From: DATGZX01 sp035296965
GTDB lineage: Bacteria; Planctomycetota; Planctomycetia; Gemmatales; Gemmataceae
DNA: 64,000 bases
Reading direction: 5' to 3'
Assembly (NCBI GenBank): GCA_035296965.1
Contig: DATGZX010000114.1
Location: 1 to 64,000 of the forward strand
Below, in pieces: positions 8,692 to 17,489 of this stretch. The notes under the pieces were generated by a model. That model was not told the DNA's origin and made no database searches. It worked only from the letters and a program-made list of their open reading frames with translations. The translations under genes were made by a program, and so were the position numbers. Each line of letters begins with the position of its first letter. Positions within the stretch are counted from its first letter, which is position 1.

Positions 8692-8892
8692 TCAGTGCAT
8701 TTTATGTGCCTGCTTGGGTGGACGCCCACGGGGTCGCGCGCTCAAGTCCAGGCCAAGGCTCTTCGTCGTGGCCTCTACCCAGGACTCCTTTCCATACGGC
8801 CGCCCTGTGCTGACGGCTCGACGCACCGCTGACAATTCCTTGTCCGTCAGTGGTGTATGCACCCACGTCCTCCAGGCCAACTGCGGCGCCAT
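8692..8892 (-). pseudogene. C-terminal remnant of a REP-associated tyrosine transposase (RAYT)
   Basis: Sixty-six residues on the minus strand match the tail of RAYT/Y1 transposases: WVHTPLTDKELSAVRRAV, GRPYGKESWVEATTKSLGL and the terminal PRGRPPK. The catalytic HUH motif and active tyrosine lie upstream in intact family members (about 150-230 aa), and no matching frame is found at 8893-9300, so only the 3' third survives. The stop codon region reads ACTGACACCA, resembling the arm of the palindrome at 12461-12504. The element is inactive; it marks a past mobile-element site at the right edge of the GC-rich block. Confidence 0.78.
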
Positions 8893-9096
8893 CCCCGTCT
8901 TCCTAGCCCCGACCAGACGGGGGCTTCACTCAACAGCTCGTTGGTTTGAACCAAGCCGCGCGCTGCGTAACTGCTCCAGGGAGGGTTGGCCAAAACCCTG
9001 GGCGCCCGCAAGTCGCAAAAAAACTGCTCTGAAATAACTGTCTGGGAATGATGCGGAGCGCACCTCAGGGGACATCATTTCACCCTCCACGGTTGT

Positions 9097-9124
9097 CGCA
9101 AGCGCGGCGTGACGACTGATACCA
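9097..9124 (-). repeat. REP-like half-palindrome
   Basis: Read on the minus strand this begins TGGTATCAGTCGTCACGCC and closely matches the left arm and loop of the hairpin at 12460-12488 (TGGTGTCGGTCGTCATGCC), but it lacks the second arm. It lies 205 bases from the RAYT remnant. Confidence 0.6.
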
Positions 9125-9337
9125 GCTATCCACAGCCCATCCGTGCGGCAAAACCGGCGTGGTCGAAAAATCCCACAAAATCGCCACGCAAGGTCTTAGC
9201 AGTACCAAATACCAAGAATCCGTGGGGGAAGGCATTTGTGGAAACCGCACCCAACTCCGGAAATTACTATGCTTGATCGCGCCGTAATCGGCTCGACGGG
9301 TGGCTTCAGGCATCCCTTTCACAGCGGAGGGTTGGTC

Positions 9338-12300
9338 ATGCGTTTGCAACAGTTCAGGGCTTCTGTTCGCCGGGCAGTTCAAGTCTACGCTGGAGCGCGC
9401 GCAGAGCGCCCGGCAAGGTTGGTCCTTGTGCCCCGGCTCGAGGAGCTGGAGCCGCGCACGCTCCTTACCGGCCCGGCCCCGACGGGCGTGGTCGTCATCC
9501 CGGATCACGGCAACATCGGCCAGCTGATAACCATCAACGGCCAGAATCTTACCGGGGCCGACCAGGTTGACTTCGGCGTGACCCAAGTGACGGCGGGCAT
9601 CGCCGTCAATAACGCCGGCAACTCGCTTACGGTCACGGTGCCGACCCTTGTATTTGGGACGTACGAAGTCATCGTCGTCACGCCGGGCGGCCAATCGACC
9701 ACGTCGCCCACCACCCAGTTCACGGTCGGACCGGCGGTGCAGTTCGTCGGCCCGAGTGGCGGGCCCACGGCCGGCGGCACACTCGTGACTATCCGGGGCG
9801 CCAACCTGGACGGGGCCACGGCGGTGAACTTCGGCGCGACCCAAGTGACCACGGGCATCGTGGTGGACTCGCTGGGAGCGACCGTCACAGTGACATCGCC
9901 GCCGCTGGCGTTCGGGACTTACGACGTCACCGTTACGACTCCCGGTGGAACGTCGCTGACGTCGAACGCCGACAAGTTCACGGCCGGGCCCACCGTGACC
10001 GGCATCAGCCCGAGCAGTGGTGGCACGAATGTGACCATTAGCGGTGGTGATTTGAGCGGAGCCACGCAAGTCAATTTCGGGACCACGGTGGTGCCCAGCT
10101 CGCAATTCACGAGCGCGTCGGGCAGCTCCATCACCGTGCCCGTTCCGTCCGGCCTGGCACAAGGAGTTTATGACGTCACGGTCACGACGCCGCATGGCAC
10201 GTCGCCTACGTCGAGTGTCGACCAATACCTCGCGCAACCCATCGCCTTCACGTTCGCCAACAACACCGGGCTGTCGGCGAGTGTCCCTATTTATGTGGCC
10301 ATTGCCGGGCAGATCGCACTCGACCCGCAGGGCAATGTCGATCCAATCGGCAACGGTCCGAACGACACTTTCCCCTTCGTTTATTTGAATGCCGCGGGGC
10401 AGTACACGTTCACCGCGCCGCTCTATATTGGTCACGCAGCCCCCAATTTCAACTACGTGCCCACGTTCCAGGTTCCTTTCAACGCCCAGGGCAATGCCGT
10501 CGTCAACTTGCCCCACATTTACATGGATTCGTTTCGCATCGTGATCGGTGTCGGCCAGGCGCCGAAAGAGCCCATCGATGCCGCGAACGGCGCCATTGCC
10601 GCACCAAGTCTGAGCAATCCCAGCGACCCCAATCAGCAGACTTTCGTCGATTTCGTCGAGTACACGTTGAACCAGAAGGATCAATTGTACATCGACACGA
10701 CGCTGGTCGATCAGTTCGGCGTCCCCATCACGCTGCAAGTCAACCCTCCGGACGGCAATCCTGCTCTGCAAGGGGGAGTCGGTGTCGAGGTTTCCCGCCC
10801 GCTCGTGTTCAATGCGTTCACCAATTATCTAACACTGGTGAACGCGGGCTCAGCATTCGATGCCCTGGCAACTACAGCCGGCAGCGGCAACTTGGACGGC
10901 GCCTCGTACCCCTATCGCATCCTCTCCCCGAAGGACTTCGTTCAGCAAAACGAATTGGCCGCCACACCTGGTTCGAGTCCGCTGAACACCTACTTTGATA
11001 CTTCCCTCATTGACTTCTACACGAAGTACAGCGCCTCGGGCGCATCTCTGATCCTGAACGTGCCGAACCCCAATTACGGCGTCAACGGCAACATGCTCAA
11101 TCCGAACGATCCAGCGTCTTACACATTTGTCGGCCAAACCAAAGAAATCCGCGGGAATACTTACACGGTAATCGAATTCTCGGACCCGACTGTAACGGGC
11201 GGCGGCAACCTGTATCCCGACGGTACGCAAAACAACGCGGTCTTCGACGTGTACGCGCCCTTCTTTTCAACTAACGGCGACAACACCACCTTCCCGACCA
11301 GCGCTCCGTTTCCGGCGACTCTTCCGCCCTTTCCCTCGTTTTCGGGGGGCTCGCTGCCGGGGAATACGGAATGGCCGTCGGAAATGGTCTGGTCCAACGA
11401 CGGTGTGTTCGCGGACAACACCTATCAGTTCAACGCGTCCGCAGATGATGCCACCAGCAGCAATTCCAATTTGCAGTCGAACCTCCTGGCGAACATCGAA
11501 AACCAGATTGCCTCCGCGCTGTCGCGTGGGATTGCCAACTTGAATGTCCCTGCGGGGGAGACAGCAACCGCGTACTGGACCGCCCCCTCGACGCCGTACT
11601 ACGCGGTGGGCTCGACGGCGAACTTTTACGCAGGATTCTGGCACCAGGCGAACGAGGACGGCTCCCTCGGCTCCGCCGGTTATCCCGTCAGCATCGGCCG
11701 CTTCGCCTATGCGTTTCCTTACGACGACCAGGGGAACAATTCCAGCACCATCGTCAGCACCAATCCACAGACCGTCTCGATCACTCTCGGTGCCTTTCAA
11801 CTCGGACAGCCGGGGACGGCCGACAACACCAACTCCCTTTTCGTCACCAATCTCTATGAGCAATTCCTGGATCGGGCTCCGGAAGCGAGCGGATTGAACT
11901 ATTGGGTGGGTCTCCTGAACTCCGGAGCGGCCAGTAAGCAGGTGGTAGCCCAGGAGATCTTGGCGTCACCCGAACGCCGCGGCGTCCAGGTGGACAGCTA
12001 CTACGAGCTTTACCTCAATCGCGCCGCCGACCCGGCAGGGCGTGCTGCCTGGGTGCAGCAGATGTTGGCCGGCGTTAGCGACATAACTGTACAGGTGGAC
12101 TTCATCACTTCACCGGAGTATACGGCAGCACACCCCGACGTGGCATCCTTCGTGGACAGCCTTTACCTGGAGATCCTTAACCGGCCTGCGGACCCAGCCG
12201 GGGCGCAAGCCTGGGAGTCGATCGCAGCGCAGCCTGGAGGGAGGGCACGCGTAGCCGCGGGCATCCTCGGCTCCGGAGAACATGACGTGGATCTCATCGA

Positions 12301-12445
12301 TCAGTTCTATGGCACAATTCTAGGCCGGGCGCCGGACCCAGGCGGTTTGAGCTATTTTCTGGGCCTGCTGCTCAGCAACGAGAAGACGCCGGATCAAGAG
12401 GAAGTCTTGATTTTGACTTCGCAGGAGGCACTCGCTCGGCTGTAA
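9338..12445 (+). CDS. Large exoprotein: LEPR motif, TIG repeats, GH64-like domain, DUF4214 repeats
   Basis: A 1035-residue protein. ATG 9338 is chosen for GGAGG seven bases upstream; an earlier in-frame start lacks such support. Residues about 30-45 read LEELEPRTLLTG, the N-terminal motif common on large planctomycete exported proteins. Three TIG/IPT beta-sandwich repeats follow (about 46-300). Residues about 300-820 resemble GH64 beta-1,3-glucanase/thaumatin-like proteins: IAFTFANNTGLSASVPIYV, FVDFVEYTLN and QLYIDTTLVDQFGVPITLQV. Residues 830-1034 carry repeated DUF4214 units (YEQFLDRAPEASGLNYWV). Likely a secreted or surface protein binding or cutting beta-glucan. Enzymatic activity is inferred only. 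A strong hairpin follows the gene. Confidence 0.83.
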   Translation: MRLQQFRASVRRAVQVYAGARAERPARLVLVPRLEELEPRTLLTGPAPTGVVVIPDHGNIGQLITINGQNLTGADQVDFGVTQVTAGIAVNNAGNSLTVTVPTLVFGTYEVIVVTPGGQSTTSPTTQFTVGPAVQFVGPSGGPTAGGTLVTIRGANLDGATAVNFGATQVTTGIVVDSLGATVTVTSPPLAFGTYDVTVTTPGGTSLTSNADKFTAGPTVTGISPSSGGTNVTISGGDLSGATQVNFGTTVVPSSQFTSASGSSITVPVPSGLAQGVYDVTVTTPHGTSPTSSVDQYLAQPIAFTFANNTGLSASVPIYVAIAGQIALDPQGNVDPIGNGPNDTFPFVYLNAAGQYTFTAPLYIGHAAPNFNYVPTFQVPFNAQGNAVVNLPHIYMDSFRIVIGVGQAPKEPIDAANGAIAAPSLSNPSDPNQQTFVDFVEYTLNQKDQLYIDTTLVDQFGVPITLQVNPPDGNPALQGGVGVEVSRPLVFNAFTNYLTLVNAGSAFDALATTAGSGNLDGASYPYRILSPKDFVQQNELAATPGSSPLNTYFDTSLIDFYTKYSASGASLILNVPNPNYGVNGNMLNPNDPASYTFVGQTKEIRGNTYTVIEFSDPTVTGGGNLYPDGTQNNAVFDVYAPFFSTNGDNTTFPTSAPFPATLPPFPSFSGGSLPGNTEWPSEMVWSNDGVFADNTYQFNASADDATSSNSNLQSNLLANIENQIASALSRGIANLNVPAGETATAYWTAPSTPYYAVGSTANFYAGFWHQANEDGSLGSAGYPVSIGRFAYAFPYDDQGNNSSTIVSTNPQTVSITLGAFQLGQPGTADNTNSLFVTNLYEQFLDRAPEASGLNYWVGLLNSGAASKQVVAQEILASPERRGVQVDSYYELYLNRAADPAGRAAWVQQMLAGVSDITVQVDFITSPEYTAAHPDVASFVDSLYLEILNRPADPAGAQAWESIAAQPGGRARVAAGILGSGEHDVDLIDQFYGTILGRAPDPGGLSYFLGLLLSNEKTPDQEEVLILTSQEALARL

Positions 12446-12460
12446 GAGTTGGGCGAACCT

Positions 12461-12504
12461 GGTGTCGGTCGTCATGCCGCGCTTGCGGCATGACGACTGA
12501 CACC
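12461..12504. terminator. REP-like palindrome acting as a terminator between convergent genes
   Basis: Two 20-base arms (12461-12480 and 12485-12504) pair with one mismatch around the loop GCTT, followed by CTTTTT. It separates the exoprotein from the convergent CPBP gene and may stop transcription from both sides. Its arm sequence recurs at 9097-9124 and in part at the RAYT remnant's 3' end, so it also looks like a mobile REP unit. Confidence 0.7.
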
Positions 12505-12562
12505 CTTTTTCCCGAAACGCCTTTGCAGGCAGGTCCATTAGCGTATGATCGGCTGGTCTTCC

Positions 12563-13396
12563 TCAATTCATCATGGCCAGCCCATCGATGAAGAAATCAC
12601 CGACGCCATGCAGCAGGCCGATCATCCACAAATTCCCCGACCGGTAGAATATTATGCCGAAGTAGAGTCCAATGACAAAAATGCCTGCAAAGATCGATAA
12701 ATGACCGGGATTCGCGAATGCACTGGAGAGATGGTAGGCATGGAGTGGACCGAAGGTGAAGAGCAGATTGCTAATCAGTATGCCGGCGACAGGCCCCCAA
12801 CGCCGGACGAGCTCTGTTTGCAGTAACCCGCGGTAAACTAGCTCCTGATAGAAACCCCAGATCAATTGCCACGAAAGGATTACAAGCACGCTCTGGACCC
12901 AGGCCGAATGCTCCGGGATCTGTCTCAAGGTCTTCGATTGCATGGCAACAAATGCTATCAGGGATATCACAAGGAGTTGGGGGAAAAAGCACCTCTCGGC
13001 GCTACTCCACTTTCGCCAGCCGAAGAGCCCAAGGTTTGCGAACGGCATTCGAATCCACAGGCGACAGATGCCCAGCGCCAGCGCGAGGACCAGCGTCACC
13101 AGCGCCAGTCCGCTCCACAAGCGGCCCGGCACGCCGAGCCACTGAATAAGGTCGCGGCAGGCAGGACGCAACCATAGTTCCAGTACGGCACAGGCCACGA
13201 GAATTCGAATACCAGCCAGCTCGCCATGAGCACTCCCCACCGGCTTGCCAAAATAAAACAAGTAGCCGCTCCACCAAGGCTTCAGTTTCTCAACCAACCG
13301 GGCTGTTTGCATTCTGCTCATCGCCCCAGAGGGCACCTGTCTTGCCCAAAGTTCCCGCCACGGCGCGACCGGCGGCAGTGCTTGCCCATTCCTCAT
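12563..13396 (-). CDS. CPBP-family intramembrane metalloprotease
   Basis: A membrane protein of about 277 residues with several hydrophobic helices. The three CPBP/Abi motifs are visible: FYQELVYRG (usually EExxxR; here the first Glu is Gln), FTFGPLHAYH (FxxxH) and HGVGDFF (HxxxD/N). The family includes CAAX prenyl proteases and bacteriocin-immunity-type proteases working inside the membrane. The start is uncertain: ATG 13396 has AGGAG close upstream, ATG 13321 would give 252 residues, and a GTG at 13468 extends the frame. It converges with the exoprotein gene, separated by a hairpin. The Gln substitution in the first motif could lower activity. Substrate unknown. Confidence 0.8.
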   Translation of the reverse strand: MRNGQALPPVAPWRELWARQVPSGAMSRMQTARLVEKLKPWWSGYLFYFGKPVGSAHGELAGIRILVACAVLELWLRPACRDLIQWLGVPGRLWSGLALVTLVLALALGICRLWIRMPFANLGLFGWRKWSSAERCFFPQLLVISLIAFVAMQSKTLRQIPEHSAWVQSVLVILSWQLIWGFYQELVYRGLLQTELVRRWGPVAGILISNLLFTFGPLHAYHLSSAFANPGHLSIFAGIFVIGLYFGIIFYRSGNLWMIGLLHGVGDFFIDGLAMMN

Positions 13397-13770
13397 CCTC
13401 TCCTGATTCGCCCGAGCCGCCTGGTTCTTTGCAGATTGCGCGGCCAGGTTCCGAATTCCTCCACGCACGATTCTCGGACGTCCTTATTCTGTCTGACGCC
13501 TGGGTAGTCTTGCGCGTGAACCGTCGCCCTCAGCAGTGCGCCACGCGCGCGAGCGCCATTGCGGAGTGCTGCGCGCGCCCCTAAACTCAGTACATCTAGG
13601 GGCCAAGGTCATGTCCAACTCCTGAGAGTCGTTGAGCGCTCGAATTTGGGAGTTGACTCTTCTGTTCTCCCTACACTCGGCTCCTTACGGGGCTCGGCTC
13701 GCTGGCGAGCCGAGCCCCGTAAGGAGCCCGTTGCAGGGCCGAGAGTTGCGGGTCATCCGCAATCTCTGGA
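13397..13770. other. Intergenic region with a near-perfect 50-bp palindrome
   Basis: Divergent promoter space between the CPBP gene and the kinase gene. Apart from the palindrome at 13679-13728 I see no convincing gene or promoter. Short plus-strand ORFs here lack family resemblance. Confidence 0.5.
13679..13728. repeat. Perfect 24-bp inverted repeat with 2-bp spacer
   Basis: Arms 13679-13702 and 13705-13728 are exact reverse complements around TG; the arm begins GGCTCCTTACGGGGCTCGGC. It lies 42 bases upstream of the kinase start. As RNA it would form an extremely stable hairpin; no T run follows. Confidence 0.85.
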
Positions 13771-15915
13771 ATGCGGAGCCCCGGCATGCGTGAGCAAGAA
13801 AAGACAGCCGACTCGAACCTCTCGGCCGAGCACGCGCAGACCCTTGAGGGGATTTGCGAAGCGTTCAACGCTGCGCTGAGGGCAGGACAGTCTCCGCGCA
13901 TCGAGGAGGTCCTTGGAAACGCTCCGCCGCCGCTGCGACCGGCACTAGTGCGCGAGCTGGTCGTTCTGGAGATCGCCTACCAAACACGATCCGGAGCAAC
14001 GATCGATCAGCGGGGATATCGTTCCCGTTTCCCGGAGTTGGCTACCGACCTGGAGCGTTTAGCTCGACGGGCCCAAGGAGCGGCAGGGTCTAGTCCTGGT
14101 CCGCGTGTCGCGCCGATTGGAGCGCCCGGCGCGCCCAGAAACAGGTGGCCGGCAATCCCCGGCTACGAAGTTTTGGAAGAAGTCGACCGGGGCGGCATGG
14201 GCATCGTCTACAAAGCCCGGCAAATCAGGCTGGAACGCATCGTCGCCCTGAAGATGATCCGGGCTGGGGAGCAGGCTTCTGCAGAGACTCTGGCGCGCTT
14301 TCGCGTCGAGGCGGAGGCGGTGGCGCGCCTGGAGCATCCGCACGTCGTCCGCATTTATGATTTCGGCGAATGGGAAGGCCAGCCTTACTTCTCGATGGAA
14401 TACGTGGAGAAGGGGAGCCTCACCATGCGGCTCCGCAATTCAGCCCTGTCCGAAGGGGAGGCTGCGGAACTGCTGGAGACCCTGGCCCGGACCATGCAGT
14501 ATGTGCATGAGCATAACATCATCCACCGCGATCTGAAGCCGGCTAACATCTTGCTCGCAGCAGGCGGGGCTCCCAAGATTGCCGACTTCGGCCTGGCCAG
14601 GGACCTCGACCAGGAACGTAGTCTCAGTATCTCCGGGATGATCCTCGGCACGCCAGGCTACATGGCGCCGGAGCTTGCCAAGGGTAGCAGTCAGCGCGCC
14701 AGCCCGGCCACCGACGTGTATTCCCTGGGAGCCATCCTTTATGAATTGCTGACGGGCCGCCCGCCTTTTCGGGGAGAAACCTGGCTGGCCACGCTGGACA
14801 TGGTGCGCTACGACAAGCCAATCCCGCCCAGCCGGCTTGTCACCAAGCTATCGAGGGCACTCGAGGCGATTTGCCTGCAGTGCCTGGAGAAAGATCCTAC
14901 GCGCCGTTATGCCAGCGCCCTCGAACTGGCAGATGACGTGCGCCGCTTCTTGAACGGCGAGGCTTCCCTGGCCCAAGCCAATCAGGTGCACGAGAGCTGG
15001 GCGGAACCGGCCGGATTCGAAATCCTTGCCGAACTCGGCCGCGGCGACCAGGGCGTGAATTACAAAGCCAGACAAATCGCCCAGGATCGACTCGTTTACC
15101 TGAAGGTACTGCCCATCGGCTCCCCGGCAAACCTGGTCTCGCGACTGCGCGTCGAGGCCGATGTAATGAGGCGTCTGGAACATCCCAATATCGTCGCCCT
15201 GTACGGATCGGGGCAGCAAGACGGCCATCATTATCTGGCTCAGGAGTGGGTGGGTTACACGACCCTGGATGAGAAGCTGGCAGGCGTTCCCCAAGAGCCT
15301 CGCTCCGCGGCTGCGTTGATCGCCACGCTGGCGCGGGCGATTCACTATGCCCATGAGAACGGCATCCTCCACCAGGCGTTACAGCCAACCTACGTCGTGC
15401 TGAGCGAGGACGGCGTGCCCAAGATCACCAATTTCGGCATGACGCGCAGGGCCCATGAGCTCGAACAGGTGCAGACGTTGCACCAGACGGCAGCGCCGCG
15501 GGCCAACGTGCTGGAGACGGTTCGTTACATGGCACCCGAACAGATTGCGGGCAATTTTTCGGAAATTGGCCCCGCGACCGACGTCTATTCCCTCGGCACT
15601 ATCTTGTACAGTGCGCTTACGGGCCAGCCGCCGTTCAAGCAGGCCAATCCCTGGGAAGTCTTTCTGTATATTCACAAACGCGAGCCGGAGCCCCCCAGCC
15701 GAACGCGCCCTGAGGTCCCCGGCGATCTTGATGCAATCTGTCTGCGTTGCTTGCGGAAGGCGCCCCAAGAACGTTATGCTAGCGCTAGTGCCCTGGCAGG
15801 CGATTTAGATTGTTTCCTGAATGAGAAGCCTCTCGGGCAGCATGAGGCTGCACAGCCGGAGCGCCCCGCGCCCGAAAGCTATCTGAAACGCGTCCTGAAA
15901 AGAAAAAAACGTTGA
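13771..15915 (+). CDS. Ser/Thr protein kinase fused to a pseudokinase
   Basis: A 714-residue cytoplasmic protein. Residues 1-125 are a helical N-terminal region common in planctomycete kinases. Kinase domain 1 (about 127-390) is complete: glycine loop DRGGMGIVYKARQ, Lys161, HRDLKPANIL with catalytic Asp254, and DFG at 272-274. Kinase domain 2 (about 415-680) keeps the glycine loop and Lys445, but HRD is H534-Q535-A536 and DFG is N554-F555-G556, so both the catalytic and metal-binding Asp are lost; it should be a pseudokinase. There is no transmembrane segment; the C-terminus is basic (KRVLKRKKR). The second domain looks like a decayed duplicate acting as regulator or scaffold. The next gene starts 18 bases later. 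Start could also be ATG 13786. Confidence 0.92.
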   Translation: MRSPGMREQEKTADSNLSAEHAQTLEGICEAFNAALRAGQSPRIEEVLGNAPPPLRPALVRELVVLEIAYQTRSGATIDQRGYRSRFPELATDLERLARRAQGAAGSSPGPRVAPIGAPGAPRNRWPAIPGYEVLEEVDRGGMGIVYKARQIRLERIVALKMIRAGEQASAETLARFRVEAEAVARLEHPHVVRIYDFGEWEGQPYFSMEYVEKGSLTMRLRNSALSEGEAAELLETLARTMQYVHEHNIIHRDLKPANILLAAGGAPKIADFGLARDLDQERSLSISGMILGTPGYMAPELAKGSSQRASPATDVYSLGAILYELLTGRPPFRGETWLATLDMVRYDKPIPPSRLVTKLSRALEAICLQCLEKDPTRRYASALELADDVRRFLNGEASLAQANQVHESWAEPAGFEILAELGRGDQGVNYKARQIAQDRLVYLKVLPIGSPANLVSRLRVEADVMRRLEHPNIVALYGSGQQDGHHYLAQEWVGYTTLDEKLAGVPQEPRSAAALIATLARAIHYAHENGILHQALQPTYVVLSEDGVPKITNFGMTRRAHELEQVQTLHQTAAPRANVLETVRYMAPEQIAGNFSEIGPATDVYSLGTILYSALTGQPPFKQANPWEVFLYIHKREPEPPSRTRPEVPGDLDAICLRCLRKAPQERYASASALAGDLDCFLNEKPLGQHEAAQPERPAPESYLKRVLKRKKR

Positions 15916-15933
15916 TCACCACAGGAGCGTGGA

Positions 15934-17304
15934 GTGAAAACGAAAGCACGCAGGCATCTGTGGTATGGGATAGCGATTTTGGCAGTGCTGCTCGTTGGGT
16001 TGGCCTGGCCGGTCGCGGAACATCTCCTGGGGACGATCTTTCGTCACGAACCATTCTACAACGGTCTTCCCTACAGCTACTGGATCACACGCGACGAAGG
16101 CTTTCAAGAACTGAGGCGCGACGGCGCCCCCGCAGTGCCCGTCTTGATGGAGGCGCTAAGGAATCCGGAGCGCTATGTCGCGAAAAGCACCCCTGCCGCA
16201 AGCGCCGAGTCGAATGCCGAGTCCCTGCGAGGCGAGGCGATCGACGCGCTCGTCGATATCGGCGCGCCCGCGGCGACCGAACTGGCAGCGGCGCTGCGTG
16301 ACGACGAGGGGCACCTGCGATTCCGGTTGTCGATCGCTCTGGGGCGCATCGGCCGACCGGCGCTCGCCCCTCTATGCGAACTGTTGCATGCACCGGATGT
16401 AGAAGTTCGTTTTGCCGCTACGTTTGGCCTGAACGAAATCGGTCGAGATGCGGTTTCCGTGGCGCCGACGCTGGTCAACGTGCTGAACGATGCGAACGAG
16501 GACGTGCAGGTGCGCCGCTTCGCCGCCTTTACGCTCGGTAAGGTTGGGTCCGCGAGCCCCGAGGCGATTCCGGCCCTTGTCGCCGCCCTCAAGTCGCCGA
16601 ACGATGAGATGCGCGCGGCCGCAGTCGGGGCCTTGCTGAGCTTCGGACCTAGTGCGGAGGGGGCCGTAGGGCCCCTGGTCGAGGCGTTTGGCGATCCCAA
16701 GCGCGAGGTCCGCTCTTTGGCATGTCAGACCCTTGGCCGGATTGGCAGGCCCGCCGTTCCCGCATTGATACGCGCGTTGCAAGACGCCGCGCCCCAGAGG
16801 CGGAAGTATGCTGTGGAGACTCTCGCGCTGATCACTCCCAGGGAGCTGGCAACCGTCCGGGCCCTGATTTCGCTCCTGCGCGACCCGTACCTGGAGGTCC
16901 GAGTGTCATGCCTTTTGGCGCTTGGTCATTTCGAGGAAGCCGACGCAGAGAGCGAACTGCTCGCACCGGCATTGACGTCGTGCCTGGCCGACCCAAATAG
17001 CGATGTGCGTTGGGCAGCCGCGCTCTCGCTGGTCTCCATTGGCCGGGGTAGGCAAGCCGTGCCACAACTGATCGAGTCGTTGAGTTCTGTCGAGGCGATC
17101 TCTCGCATCAAGGCCGCAACCGCTCTTGGCCGCATTGGGCCCGACGCCAAAGCCGCTATTCCAGCCTTGATGCGCGCTCTGAACGATAGAGATAACTGGC
17201 TCAGTCGAGAGGCCACGCTGGCTTTGAGAGCTATTGACCCAACCATCCCAGTGGCTGCCGGAAAAAATGGCGCGCTCGGCCGGGGGGCCATCCTCAATGA
17301 CTGA
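15934..17304 (+). CDS. Membrane-anchored HEAT-repeat protein
   Basis: A 456-residue protein starting at GTG 15934 (AGGAGCGTGGA just upstream). A hydrophobic segment at about residues 10-30 (YGIAILAVLLVGLAWPVAE) anchors it in the membrane. From about residue 45 onward there are ten or more HEAT/PBS-lyase-type repeats, each a helix pair with patterns such as GAPAVPVLMEALRNP and LGRIGRPAVPALIRAL, forming a protein-binding solenoid. It sits 18 bases behind the kinase-pseudokinase gene on the same strand, so the two are probably one transcript. Inferred role: a scaffold or substrate of the kinase. No enzymatic motif is visible. Confidence 0.86.
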   Translation: MKTKARRHLWYGIAILAVLLVGLAWPVAEHLLGTIFRHEPFYNGLPYSYWITRDEGFQELRRDGAPAVPVLMEALRNPERYVAKSTPAASAESNAESLRGEAIDALVDIGAPAATELAAALRDDEGHLRFRLSIALGRIGRPALAPLCELLHAPDVEVRFAATFGLNEIGRDAVSVAPTLVNVLNDANEDVQVRRFAAFTLGKVGSASPEAIPALVAALKSPNDEMRAAAVGALLSFGPSAEGAVGPLVEAFGDPKREVRSLACQTLGRIGRPAVPALIRALQDAAPQRRKYAVETLALITPRELATVRALISLLRDPYLEVRVSCLLALGHFEEADAESELLAPALTSCLADPNSDVRWAAALSLVSIGRGRQAVPQLIESLSSVEAISRIKAATALGRIGPDAKAAIPALMRALNDRDNWLSREATLALRAIDPTIPVAAGKNGALGRGAILND

Positions 17305-17377
17305 GCGGGCCAGGGGAAGACTGCTGGTCAATCCCTCCGGCAGTGTTTCACTTTGCCCATCCGGCATCAGTTTTCTC

Positions 17378-17404
17378 GTAGCTCGAGCTGCCAGCCCGAG
17401 CTAC
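17378..17404. repeat. GTAG-capped palindrome (REP-like), copy A
   Basis: A 27-bp palindrome, GTAG + CTCGAGCTG + C + CAGCCCGAG + CTAC, with one mismatch in the stem. It sits between the convergent HEAT-repeat and rhomboid genes and is nearly identical to the copy at 58719-58745. Confidence 0.75.
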
Positions 17405-17489
17405 TACTGTCCGTCCCGAACGTTTGACAAACTGTCCAGCCTGTCAGATTGGCCCAGACCGAACATAAGGCAGAGAAGGCCCTGGCGCC

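Larger units (their letters stand above)
8605..9337. other. Non-coding stretch with transposase remnant and REP-like half-site
   Basis: A 733-base stretch between the exporter and the large exoprotein. It holds the minus-strand RAYT remnant (8692-8892), a REP-like half-palindrome (9097-9124) and otherwise no convincing gene. GC content falls relative to the preceding 8.6 kb. The last part carries GGAGG (9326-9330), the ribosome-binding site of the next gene. Confidence 0.6.

Noticed and set aside
9080..10771. 563-codon minus-strand frame opposite the exoprotein
   Set aside because: Arg/Asp/His-rich shadow of the TIG-repeat coding region.
10968..10980. tRNA-like GGTTCGAGTCC
   Set aside because: Lies inside the exoprotein frame and no cloverleaf can be formed around it.
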